43,171 nt of DNA from Melioribacteraceae bacterium (lineage in GTDB: Bacteria; Bacteroidota; Ignavibacteria; Ignavibacteriales; Melioribacteraceae): the NCBI GenBank assembly GCA_028280855.1, contig JANQLA010000454.1:1-43171 (forward strand), read 5' to 3'. Below, in pieces: positions 8,902 through 17,900 of this stretch. The notes below the pieces were generated by a model that made no database searches, was not told where the DNA came from, and saw nothing but the letters and a program-made list of their open reading frames with translations. The position numbers and the translations under genes were made by a program. Position 1 is the stretch's first letter. Each line of letters opens with the position of its first letter.

Positions 8902-8917
8902 TGGCATACTAGTTGTC
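8902..8917 (+). promoter_or_regulatory. Candidate sigma-54 promoter of the GT4-GtrA unit
   Basis: The sequence is TGGCAT-ACTAG-TTGTC, one base off consensus at -12 (GT for GC). It is 50 bp before the GT4 ATG and downstream of the dyad at 8836. Confidence 0.55.
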
Positions 8918-8967
8918 AAGTAACGGTATAAAACGAAAGGATTAATTAAAACACTGTGAGAGAAAAA

Positions 8968-10173
8968 ATGAAAATAGCATTTGTATCACCCTATCCACCC
9001 AGCCAGGTAACATTAAATGAATATGGATATCACTTAATAAATAGTTTTTTAGGTAAACCGGAGGTTGAAAAGATATATGTACTTACAAACTATCTTGACG
9101 ATAATTCGCAATACAACAAGTATGCACAAAAAGGAATTGATTTAATACCATGCTGGTCTTTCAATAGCAATTTTAGTTTTATGCAAATTGCGAGAACATT
9201 GAAAAAGCTAAAGCCGGATGTAGTTATTTTTAATTTACAATTCATGACCTTCGGCGAAGGAAAAATACCGGCGGCATTAGGATTATTAACCCCATGGATT
9301 TGTAAACTGATGAATGTCCCGTCAATGATTATACTGCATAACATCACTGAAACTGTGAAGTTAGATACAATTGGAATGGCTAACAGCAAATTGAAGGGAG
9401 ACCTATTTCTTTGGATTGGAAAGCAACTGACTAAGTTGTTACTAAAAGCGGATTTGGTAGGTCTTACAATATCCGAGTATGTAAGGATTGTTAAAGAAAA
9501 GTACAATAAAGAAAATGTTGTGCTATTGCCGCATGGTAATTTTGATTTGCCTGAACGCAGCTACATCAAAGAACCAATTGAAGAAATTAACCTGATGGCT
9601 TTTGGAAAGTTTGGCACTTATAAAAAAGTTGAGGTGATGCTAGATGCGATAAAAATACTTGAAAAAAAATATCCTCATCAAAAGTTTACCGCTACTGTTG
9701 CAGGAACTGATAACCCAAATGTTAAAGGATACCTTGAGGATGTAAAGGGGAAATACCAAGACATGGAGAAAGTCGTCTTTACCGGGTACGTGCCTGAAGA
9801 AAAAGTAGAATCAATTTTTAAAGATAGCACTTTTGTAATCTTTCCATACACAACAACAACCGGCAGCTCCGGTATACTGCATCAAGCGGGCAGCTATGCA
9901 AGAGCTTGTATACTACCTAAAATTGATGATCTTGAAAGAGTTGTTGAGGAAGAAGGATATGGCGGGACCTATTTTACACCCGATGATGCACAAAGCCTCG
10001 CTGATGCTGTATCGCATTTGATTGAAAATCCGACAGAACGTAAAAAGATTGAAGACATGAATTACTCGGCGGCAAAAGGCTTGCCTATGCATGAACTAGC
10101 CCAATGGTATTTATCTCATGCCCAGCAGCTTATTGTAAATAAGTCGCCATATGCTCAGGCTACAGTATGCTAA
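8968..10173 (+). CDS. Family 4-type glycosyltransferase
   Basis: The 401-residue GT-B enzyme starts with MKIAFVSPYPPS, the usual opening of the N-terminal Rossmann domain. ATG 8968 is preferred over an in-frame GTG at 8956 because the GAGAGA just upstream can act as ribosome-binding site. The C-terminal nucleotide-sugar domain shows a FGKFGTYKKVEVMLDAI acceptor-side segment, VVFTGYVPEEKVESIF, and a phosphate-binding region YTTTTGSSGILHQAG. These match retaining GT4 enzymes using NDP-sugars, although the usual E-x7-E region is diverged (first Glu not obvious). It probably adds a sugar in the cytoplasm to a lipid-linked glycan. It overlaps gtrA-like by 7 bases. Confidence 0.9.
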   Translation: MKIAFVSPYPPSQVTLNEYGYHLINSFLGKPEVEKIYVLTNYLDDNSQYNKYAQKGIDLIPCWSFNSNFSFMQIARTLKKLKPDVVIFNLQFMTFGEGKIPAALGLLTPWICKLMNVPSMIILHNITETVKLDTIGMANSKLKGDLFLWIGKQLTKLLLKADLVGLTISEYVRIVKEKYNKENVVLLPHGNFDLPERSYIKEPIEEINLMAFGKFGTYKKVEVMLDAIKILEKKYPHQKFTATVAGTDNPNVKGYLEDVKGKYQDMEKVVFTGYVPEEKVESIFKDSTFVIFPYTTTTGSSGILHQAGSYARACILPKIDDLERVVEEEGYGGTYFTPDDAQSLADAVSHLIENPTERKKIEDMNYSAAKGLPMHELAQWYLSHAQQLIVNKSPYAQATVC

Positions 10174-10664
10174 AAAATACAATTCAATATTTTCTTGAAT
10201 TGTTTTACCCGTTATTCAGAAAATTAATGACTTATGAGGTTTATGCATACCTTGCGGTAGGGGGCGCAAACACTGTTTTTAATATTCTTCTATTTGCACT
10301 TTTGTATCAATTTGTTTTACCCGAAGCAGGCATAATGTTGTACAAGTTTCATTTTGAATCGTATACCATAAGTTTAGTTGTAGCTTTTTTAGCAACAGTC
10401 CCAACGGGTTTCTGGCTTGCCAAACATTTCGCTTTTAAGGTAAACCGGAATCACGGCAAGACTCATAATCAATTGTTTAAATATTTTATCGTTGTTCTCC
10501 AAGGGTTAGGGGCTGATTACCTGCTACTATTAGCTTTAATAACTATAGTAGGACTTCATCCAACTGTCGCAAAAATATTTTCAACAGTAATTGTTGTTAC
10601 TGTAAACTTTCTGCTTCAGAAATATTTTACGTTTGGATTGAAAACAACATGGGAAAGTTTTTAA
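10167..10664 (+). CDS. GtrA-family membrane protein
   Basis: The 165-residue protein has four predicted transmembrane helices and the GtrA hallmarks: YLAVGGANTVFNILLFALLY for helix 1, and TGFWLAKHFAFK before the loop between helices 2 and 3. GtrA proteins are thought to flip polyprenyl-phosphate-sugars or help glycosyltransferases decorate O-antigen, teichoic acid or arabinogalactan. The start lies inside the end of the GT4 gene, so the two are coupled. Together with the GT2 and GT-C-like genes it completes a plausible lipid-linked glycosylation set. Confidence 0.92.
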   Translation: MLKNTIQYFLELFYPLFRKLMTYEVYAYLAVGGANTVFNILLFALLYQFVLPEAGIMLYKFHFESYTISLVVAFLATVPTGFWLAKHFAFKVNRNHGKTHNQLFKYFIVVLQGLGADYLLLLALITIVGLHPTVAKIFSTVIVVTVNFLLQKYFTFGLKTTWESF

Positions 10665-10838
10665 GCATTCTTTTAGTACTAAGAATTTTATTGAATGTTT
10701 GGACTGGTAATATTCTACAGTTAATAATAATTTCTTTTTTTTCTAATAAGATAATTATTGAAAAACAAAGAGCAGGATTTTAATTATGGGCTAAAATAAT
10801 AATAGAATTTATCGATAATATTCATCGGGAGATATGTT

Positions 10839-11210
10839 ATGAAACCAATAGATAATAATCAAAACACTCAAGCTATTCTTAAACGATATTTCACCGAATA
10901 TAAAAACTCTCAGGGAAAATCTAAGCAAAAAGACACGCTAACCTATACAAAGCCTTCAAAAGTTTTTGATAAAATTGAAAACTTTCTAAACCTGGGTAAA
11001 CCTGATCGGCTTAACTTTTCCGACTTAAACCCCGAAGAAAAGGAGGAGTTCTTCAAAATATTAGCTACGCTTATTAAGAATGGAATAGTTGGATATGAAA
11101 TTTTTGAGGTGGACGGTAAACCCGAGAAACACTTCATCGTTAATCAAATTGGCGACAAGAGAACATACGATTCAAAGCTTTATAAAAAAGATCATTATTA
11201 TACTCGTTGA
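10839..11210 (+). CDS. Small soluble protein of unknown function
   Basis: This 123-residue, lysine-rich protein is not recognised. It has no signal peptide or membrane helix. The N-terminal 45 residues look disordered; the centre (NFSDLNPEEKEEFFKILATL) is probably helical and the end alternates short strands. GGGAGA sits 9 bases before the ATG, which supports translation. It stands 174 bp after the glycan unit and 58 bp before the CheB-like gene, in the same direction as both. Confidence 0.7.
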   Translation: MKPIDNNQNTQAILKRYFTEYKNSQGKSKQKDTLTYTKPSKVFDKIENFLNLGKPDRLNFSDLNPEEKEEFFKILATLIKNGIVGYEIFEVDGKPEKHFIVNQIGDKRTYDSKLYKKDHYYTR

Positions 11211-11240
11211 TTTTGTTCTTTTGATTTATTGTTATATTTG
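11211..11240 (+). promoter_or_regulatory. Candidate Bacteroidota-type promoter of the REC-CheB gene
   Basis: TTTTG at 11211-11215 and TATATTTG at 11233-11240 (fits the -7 consensus TAnnTTTG), with a 17-base spacer that is slightly short. It lies 29 bases before the ATG. Confidence 0.35.
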
Positions 11241-11268
11241 TTCACACTACAATTCAATTTATTTTCTA

Positions 11269-12255
11269 ATGCCCGACGCCAAAATACTACTCGTAGAAGA
11301 CGACTCTCAGTCAAGGTTTTATTATCGCAGGATATTGACGTCACAAGGATACAATGTTACAATATCAACCGATGGAAACGACGCATTAAAAGTTCTAAGA
11401 GAGCAATCTTTCGATTTAGTAATTACAGACTGGCTGATGCCCGAACTGGATGGAATAGAATTAACGAAGCGCATCCGATTTGAAAGTGAAATTCAACCAA
11501 TAATAATTGTTCTTACGGCAGTTAATCTTGAGGAGGCCCGAAAGCGCGCGTTATTCGCAGGCGCGGATGAATATGTTGCCAAACCTGTTGATAAATATGA
11601 GCTTTTTAATCTAATTGAAGCTACCCTACATCGTAAATCCATGGGCGTAAAGCCTTTCAACATTCCTGAAAAAAGTATCGAAACTTCCCAGCCTTTCTAT
11701 GGAATAGGAATAGTTGCAAGTACCGGCGGACCTTTTACTGTTTCAACTTTTTTAACTCACCTTGACGTAACTCTCAACGCAGCATATTTTTTAGTGCAGC
11801 ATGGACAAGAGTGGATGCTGAAAACATTTGTAAAATCATTACAAGAAAAAACTTCGTTGCCAATTCACCTTGCTGAAAATGAAATGAAGATAAGACCAAA
11901 AAACATATACCTTGCGCCTGGCGAAAGACACATGGTTATTAATGATGATTTCCTAACAATTAAGCTTCTTGATACTGAACCGGTAAATTATGTTAAACCC
12001 TCAGCCGACCCTTTATTTGAGAGTATTGCGAAAAAGTTCGGAAACAAAAGTGTTGGTGTTGTATTAACGGGCATGGGTCGCGACGGCACTTTAGGCGCCG
12101 GGTATATATCTGCTGCCAATGGAAAAGTAATTATACAGGACCCGTCGACGGCAATTCTTCCTTCCATGCCGGAGTCGGTAATGAATCTGAATCTTGCAGA
12201 CAGAGTTTGCAATGTAAAAGAGATTCCGAAACTTCTATATCATCTTATCAACTAG
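11269..12255 (+). CDS. Response regulator with CheB-type methylesterase domain
   Basis: The start is ATG at 11269 (MPDAKILLVEDD), where the receiver fold begins; in-frame codons upstream encode nothing domain-like and overlap the preceding gene. Receiver: Asp11/Asp12, phospho-acceptor Asp54, Lys105. A linker at 122-144 leads to a CheB methylesterase domain with Ser151 in VASTGGP, His178 in LVQHG and Asp272 in TGMGRDG, i.e. a complete catalytic triad. SADPLFESIA at 245-254 is also typical. CheB removes methyl esters from, or deamidates, chemoreceptor glutamates. No CheA, CheR or receptor is in the window. The His motif reads QHG rather than the usual QHM. Confidence 0.92.
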   Translation: MPDAKILLVEDDSQSRFYYRRILTSQGYNVTISTDGNDALKVLREQSFDLVITDWLMPELDGIELTKRIRFESEIQPIIIVLTAVNLEEARKRALFAGADEYVAKPVDKYELFNLIEATLHRKSMGVKPFNIPEKSIETSQPFYGIGIVASTGGPFTVSTFLTHLDVTLNAAYFLVQHGQEWMLKTFVKSLQEKTSLPIHLAENEMKIRPKNIYLAPGERHMVINDDFLTIKLLDTEPVNYVKPSADPLFESIAKKFGNKSVGVVLTGMGRDGTLGAGYISAANGKVIIQDPSTAILPSMPESVMNLNLADRVCNVKEIPKLLYHLIN

Positions 12256-12351
12256 TTGGATTGCAAACATGCTTTTGGGAGTCAAGCTAATTCAAGCCAA
12301 AGTATAAGTTCCTGAGCACAGTGTTTAATATTAAGCTGCAGGCATTAACAA

Positions 12352-13494
12352 CTAATCAAGATTACTAGTGTAGACTTTGATCGGTTCTTTAATACCACCC
12401 ATCTTAGCGTAATTGGAAAGTTTTATAATAGACACGTCAGATAATTCAGTTCCCTTTGGAAGTAGCAAGTGATCTTTCGAATCAAAAATTCCATCGACAA
12501 GTACCATCCCTGATTTAAGTTCTTCAGAGTTAATGGTGTGTAAGGTTAAGCCTTCTTTAGCACCACGTAATTCAGCTTCCAGAGCTCCGAAAATTTCAGG
12601 ATCATATTCTTCTTTTTGTTTGTATAGTTTTGAGAGTATAATTTCGTTATCCAATCCTAAGTTTGACATAACAAAATAGTCGTTCAGTAACCTCAAAAGT
12701 CTGCCGATGAAAGGAATATTATCGCCAACCACGAAATCATCGGTTAAGTCGTTTCCATTATAACTATGAAATTGATAACCGATTGCATTGGCAATATTTT
12801 CAAATCTTGGAATATTTTGAAGGAGCGATTTTCCAATCTGCGGATGAGAAGAATATAATTCTAATTCGGAGATGCTGATATCTTCCCCATGACTCTTCTT
12901 TTCCAGAACATTCTGTGGAACCCCAACACATCCTATTTGAGAAAGAAGACACGCCATCTCCACTTCCCAAATTTCGTTTATCTTCAACCTGATAGATATT
13001 TTGCGGGACATCGCTCTAAATCTGGCACCGAGGTTAAACGCCAATGGATTTGTTACAGAAAGTATGTCAACAAGAATTTTCATGCATCCTTTCAGAGTTT
13101 TTTCCAATAGTTCTCTTTCTGCTACCACCAGGTTATACTGATGAACAGCATTATAAAGAGTTTTTAATAAATCATCAGTCTGACAAGGCTTCGTCAAGAA
13201 TCTAAAAATATTTCCTTCATTCACCGCGTTAATTGCTGTATTAACGTCAGCATAACCAGTGAGCATAATTCTTACGGTATCCGGCTTTAAGTCTTTTACT
13301 TTTGATAGAAATTCAATTCCTTTTATCTCAGGCATGTTATAATCTGACATTACTACGGAATAGTTATTGCTTTTGACGAGTTCTAATCCTTCCACAGGGT
13401 TATTGGTAGTATGCACATTAAACTTTGTTCGCAAATTTCTCTTATAGGCGTGCAAAATATTTTCATCATCGTCGACTAATAAAATCTTATGCAT
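12352..13494 (-). CDS. Response regulator with degenerate HD-GYP-like domain
   Basis: The 380 residues start with an intact receiver (Asp8-10, phospho-acceptor Asp51, Lys at about 107 in FRFLTKPC). A helical linker leads to a region laid out like the HD-GYP domain of RpfG proteins, but the metal-binding residues are lost. Where HDIGK is expected the protein has LLSQIGCVGVP, and where HHE-DGTGYP is expected it has GYQFHSYNGND. The segment HPQIGKSLLQNIP is kept. It is therefore probably not a cyclic-di-GMP phosphodiesterase but a binding or scaffold output. A C-terminal 70-residue domain follows. It is the last gene of a five-gene operon and overlaps the gene before it by 8 bases. Confidence 0.85.
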   Translation of the reverse strand: MHKILLVDDDENILHAYKRNLRTKFNVHTTNNPVEGLELVKSNNYSVVMSDYNMPEIKGIEFLSKVKDLKPDTVRIMLTGYADVNTAINAVNEGNIFRFLTKPCQTDDLLKTLYNAVHQYNLVVAERELLEKTLKGCMKILVDILSVTNPLAFNLGARFRAMSRKISIRLKINEIWEVEMACLLSQIGCVGVPQNVLEKKSHGEDISISELELYSSHPQIGKSLLQNIPRFENIANAIGYQFHSYNGNDLTDDFVVGDNIPFIGRLLRLLNDYFVMSNLGLDNEIILSKLYKQKEEYDPEIFGALEAELRGAKEGLTLHTINSEELKSGMVLVDGIFDSKDHLLLPKGTELSDVSIIKLSNYAKMGGIKEPIKVYTSNLD

Positions 13495-13792
13495 AACTTC
13501 TCCTATTGCGTAAATTTTGGTTTAGGAAATATAATTGAAAATTTAGTTCATTTTTTTTACTTTTAATGATAAATTTAATTCCGTTTAACTGGGCTAACCT
13601 ATTTGCTAAAGTAAAACCTAATCCATTGCCATCATGTGCTCTGCAGTTTCCACAATCTTCTTTTAATGCTTTCAAGAACGAATTACATGTAGCTATATTA
13701 TACGAGGAATGTAAATTTCTCTTAATCGCGGAAAGCTCATAATCACCATCCACAAAAAGGAGCTTGCTATTTTTTGTAACCTGTTTAAGCAT
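13487..13792 (-). CDS. Mini-protein: half receiver joined to the end of a kinase ATPase domain
   Basis: This 101-residue protein overlaps both neighbours by 8 bases, the pattern of a translated operon gene. Residues 10-44 resemble the first third of a receiver (LLFVDGDYELSAIKRNLHSS), with DGD in place of the acidic DDD. Residues 54-96 resemble the end of a GHKL ATPase domain, with GNGLGFTLANRLAQLNG matching the G2 box GxGLGLxIxxxLxxxxGG. Neither part is complete, so phosphotransfer or ATP hydrolysis is not expected. It may be the scar of an internal deletion in a kinase-receiver gene, or a small regulator that binds neighbouring signalling proteins. Confidence 0.6.
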   Translation of the reverse strand: MLKQVTKNSKLLFVDGDYELSAIKRNLHSSYNIATCNSFLKALKEDCGNCRAHDGNGLGFTLANRLAQLNGIKFIIKSKKNELNFQLYFLNQNLRNRRSYA

Positions 13793-14936
13793 TTGTTAAT
13801 TCTAACCACTTTGTAATTCTATCTTCATCGTAATAATTTTCTAGATATTCAACATATTTTTCGGAATTATGCTCAAGAATATTTGCAATCATCACGCACT
13901 TGGCGGAACTGAATCCTGGTCTATCCAACAGCATAGTATTATGGTGCATAGCAACTACTTCAATTACTTTTTCGGGTAAATTCCATACGCCAAGAAGATA
14001 CGCCCCAACCTCGGCATGAGTCGTATTTAAAAGTTCCTGTTCTTCGTTCCGGTACTCATATGAATCGTCAGTTTCAAGGGAACTTATTCTTTGGCGGTAG
14101 TCAGGAATAACATGCAAAATTATTTTACCCACGTCATGAAGCAATCCGGCAATATAAGTTTCTCGCTCATTATCTCTTTCATTGCATTCTTCATCAAAAA
14201 TTTTTTGAGCTAGATTAGCTACACCTATGCTATGGCTCCATAATTTTTCTAATGAAAAAGCCTTGCTGGTATAGTCGACATTCAATGAGAAAAATTTTGA
14301 AAATAAGACTAAGGACTTAACAACATTAACACCCAGCAAATTTACAGCTTGCAGAGGATTAGTAACATTTGCCGGTAATCCGAAGAAAGCCGAGTTAACA
14401 AGTTTTAATATTTTTGCCGACATTGCGATATCGCAGTTAATTATTTCTCCAACATTTTTTAATGAAGTATTGGGTGATTTTAGTTCCTCATCTAGTTTTA
14501 AATATAAGTCGGGCACACTAGGTAGGTTCTCAATTCCGTTAACCAAATTTGCTACATTTTCATCCATGAATAGTGAGCGCAGATTGTATGTTTTACTAAT
14601 TACTTTAATCAACTCATCCGAGTTAAATGGTTTTGCCAAAAATTGATGAGCTACTGTTGTGGATCTTATAGCCATCTCTTCATCAGAATGTCCCGATAAT
14701 ATTATACGAATCATATGTGGATATTTATCCGCAACAATTTGAAGAAGTTTAGCTCCATCAATCACTGGCATTCGCATATCAGTAACAATGATGTCGATTT
14801 GTTGTTTTTCTAAAATCTTGAGAGCTTCTTCTGCACCAATAGCGAAGTACATTTCCCATTCTTTTCTCAGTGAAAACAACATTCTCTTCAAGCCGCTTAT
14901 GATGTTACTTTCATCATCAACAAATATTATTTTCAT
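13785..14936 (-). CDS. Response regulator with HDOD domain
   Basis: The 383 residues hold a receiver (phospho-acceptor Asp53 in VTDMRMP, Lys102) and an HDOD domain from about residue 130 (IENLPSVPDLYLKL, then LVNSAFFGLPANVTN and GLLHDVGK). HDOD proteins are HD-superfamily relatives that usually lack phosphodiesterase activity and act in signalling; here the HD pair at 267-268 is present, and a second MHH motif follows near 320. It sits 14 bp after the propeller kinase gene, a likely cognate kinase since neither large kinase in this operon has its own receiver. Confidence 0.9.
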   Translation of the reverse strand: MKIIFVDDESNIISGLKRMLFSLRKEWEMYFAIGAEEALKILEKQQIDIIVTDMRMPVIDGAKLLQIVADKYPHMIRIILSGHSDEEMAIRSTTVAHQFLAKPFNSDELIKVISKTYNLRSLFMDENVANLVNGIENLPSVPDLYLKLDEELKSPNTSLKNVGEIINCDIAMSAKILKLVNSAFFGLPANVTNPLQAVNLLGVNVVKSLVLFSKFFSLNVDYTSKAFSLEKLWSHSIGVANLAQKIFDEECNERDNERETYIAGLLHDVGKIILHVIPDYRQRISSLETDDSYEYRNEEQELLNTTHAEVGAYLLGVWNLPEKVIEVVAMHHNTMLLDRPGFSSAKCVMIANILEHNSEKYVEYLENYYDEDRITKWLELTNA

Positions 14937-14950
14937 ATTGTCACCATTAG

Positions 14951-17900
14951 TTATTCGGTTGCCGTGATAGATTCGTTTTCATGGATCGGAAGTGTAATTA
15001 CTATATTAGTTCCCTTGCCAATAACAGAATTTACTTCAATATTTCCACGGTGTTTATTTACAATTACATCGTGTGCTATTGAAAGACCCTGGCCGCTCCC
15101 TTTTCCAACTTCCTTCGTTGTAAAGAAAGGATCAAATATTTTTGTAAGATATTTTTCGGGGATTCCATTGCCATTGTCGGAGATTTTTATTGTAACATAT
15201 TCATCATCATAGGATGTTTCAATAACTATTTGGCCAAGCTCGTTATTGCTTCCTTTATACTTTTCTTCTATTGAATGAACGGAATTAATGATCATATTTA
15301 GTATTGCCTGATTTAACTCATCTTGCAAGCAGTATATTTCCGGTAAACTGTTTTCTAGTTTCAGCTCTAACTTTGAGTGATATTTCCATTCATTCTTAGA
15401 TATAGTACTTGTAACTTCAATTCCATGGTTAATGTTATTGTATGTTTTTTTCTTTTCACCGAGGTGCGCAAAATCTTTCATTGCTTTGACTATTTTTGAC
15501 ACTTTTTGAATACCAATATCCGATTGGTTAAGAGCTTCCGGTATTTCTTCCAGCACAAAATCCAGATCACATTCTTCAGATGTTTCATCCAGTATTAATA
15601 AACTATCATCACCGTACTTTTCAATTAATTTTACTCTAATCTCTGATAAGTAGCCGAATATGACTGAAAAAGAGTCGCGGAAAAAAGATGTATTGTCACC
15701 AACATACTGCATTGGTGTATTTATTTCGTGGGCAATTCCAGCTGCAAGTTGACCTATTGATTCCATTTTCTGCGACATTGCCAGTTGGTTCTCAAGTTTT
15801 ACTTTTTTTGTAACATCTTTCAGGACTATAACATATCCATGATGTTCTTCACTAGTACTAATTATCTCAGCTGAATTTATATTTATAATCTTTGATTCGT
15901 CTTCAATCGAAAGTTTGAATATTTTGTTTTGCCATTTATTCATAAAGTCTTTTATGCATTGCTCCGGATTAACTTTACATCCGTCTTTCTTTTCCGGTAG
16001 CAAAACTTCAATAATATTTTTTCCCAGCAGATTAGCGTTTGATTTTTGCAATATCTCTTCAGCCGCTTGATTTGCAAGAGTGATAGTTCCAAAATGATTA
16101 ATACTAATTACTCCGTCAGCAATTGATTTGAGTGTTGTTGTCAGTTCTTCCTTTTCAGTTGCCAATTCTTCTTTTGCAAAAATTAATTCACGATTTGTGA
16201 TTCTCAAATCCTTTGTCTTTTGATCGATAATTCTTTCAAGAAGATCGTTCCTGGTTCTAACGCTACGCATTCGATATTTGTGACCAAAGAACAATAACAT
16301 CGCGAAGAAGACTATCGCAATTATTCTGAACCACCAAGTTGACCAAAATACGGGTTCAATTATTATTTTAATTTTACTGGTATTAATGCTTTCTACACCG
16401 TCACTCGTTATCCCTTTTATTCTTAGGTTATATTCGCCTGCTGCTAAATTTGTAAAAGTAATGTCATGTTTATTTCCAATATCAATCCATCCTTTATCCG
16501 AATCAGTAATTGAGTAGTAATATGAATTCGTTCTTGGCGAAGTGAAGTCCAACAGTGCGAACTCAATTGTAAAATAATTCTCATCATGTGCTAGTTGAAT
16601 TAGTGATGTTTCCTGTAACGATTTATCAAGTAACAATTCTTTATCAAATTTCTTAATTCCTGTGAACTGGATTTGAGGTTTAGCTCTTGTTGCTTCCATT
16701 TTTTCGGGATCAAATGCGTTGAATCCGTTTATTCCACCGAATAATAGTTTTCCGGATTTTAGTTTGAGATATGCACCTACATTAAATTCGTTGCTTTGTA
16801 AACCATCGTTAACTGTATAAGTTTTAAATTCGTTAGCACTTGGATAGAATCTACAAATTCCGTTATTAGTGCTCACCCATAAGTAATTATGCTCATCCTC
16901 TATAATGCCATAGATTACTTCATCAGGTAATCCGTCGGACACATGATATTGTTTCACTTCGAATGTCAACGGATTAATTTTGTTAAGTCCATATGGAGTT
17001 CCTATCCATATCGAGCTATCTTTGGATTGCTGGATGGAAATTATATCATTTGAACTTAGTGTAGATGGATCATTCAGTTTAGAAGTTAAAGAAAAGTATT
17101 CGTTATTTATACGGTCATACTTTATCAATCCTTTATCTCGGGTACCAACCCAAATGTTTTTTTGAAAATCTTCAAAGAGGACAAAAGTCTCGTCCAATTT
17201 GATATCATTACCTGAAGTAACGACCGAATCTATATACTCATAGGAACTTGTTTGCGTGTCGAGTTTAAAGATTCCATTTTTAGTACCCACCCAGAGTTTC
17301 TTTTGGGAGTCATATAACAATGTTTGGACACGATTATTTCGAAGTGTGTACAGCGGGTTTTTGTCAAAATAGTATTGTGCTATTTTATTTGTGCTTTTAG
17401 ATAATTTATTCAGCCCATCTCCAGTTCCAAACCAAACATCACCCTTTTCATCAATTGCTATAGCCCAAATTGTATTTTGAGTTATAATTTTATCTGAGTT
17501 CAATTCATTTTTAATTGTTTTAAGATGGTTAAGCTTTTTGTCAAAAATATTTAGACCATCAGAAGTTCCTGTATATATATTTCCATCGCTATCTTCTTTG
17601 AAACTCCAAATGAGATTATTGCTGAGAGTATTCTGACGATTGATTTTGTGTTCAACTATCTGGAACAATGAAACTTGAGATTTATTTACACCTCCGCCGC
17701 TAGTTCCGGCCCAAAGGATTCCTGAATGATCTTTATAAATTGATAATACTATGTTGTTACTTAAACTGCGCTTGTTGTATTTATCATGTTTATAATTGGT
17801 AGCTGCTTTTGTTTCTGTATTCCACAAAAACAATCCGTTGTCAAATGTTCCAATCCAATACTGAGTTCTGGATTTTTTCAATATAGATCTAACTCTATTC

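Noticed and set aside
11089..11268. Sixty in-frame codons upstream of the REC-CheB start that include a hydrophobic stretch.
   Set aside because: They overlap the preceding gene in another frame, and the receiver domain starts cleanly at ATG 11269, with a promoter-like box in between.
12256..12351. Hairpin CTTTTGG/CCAAAG and a sigma-54-like TTGGAT-TGC pattern between convergent genes.
   Set aside because: The stem has a long loop and a bulge, the GG to GC distance is wrong, and no gene starts downstream.
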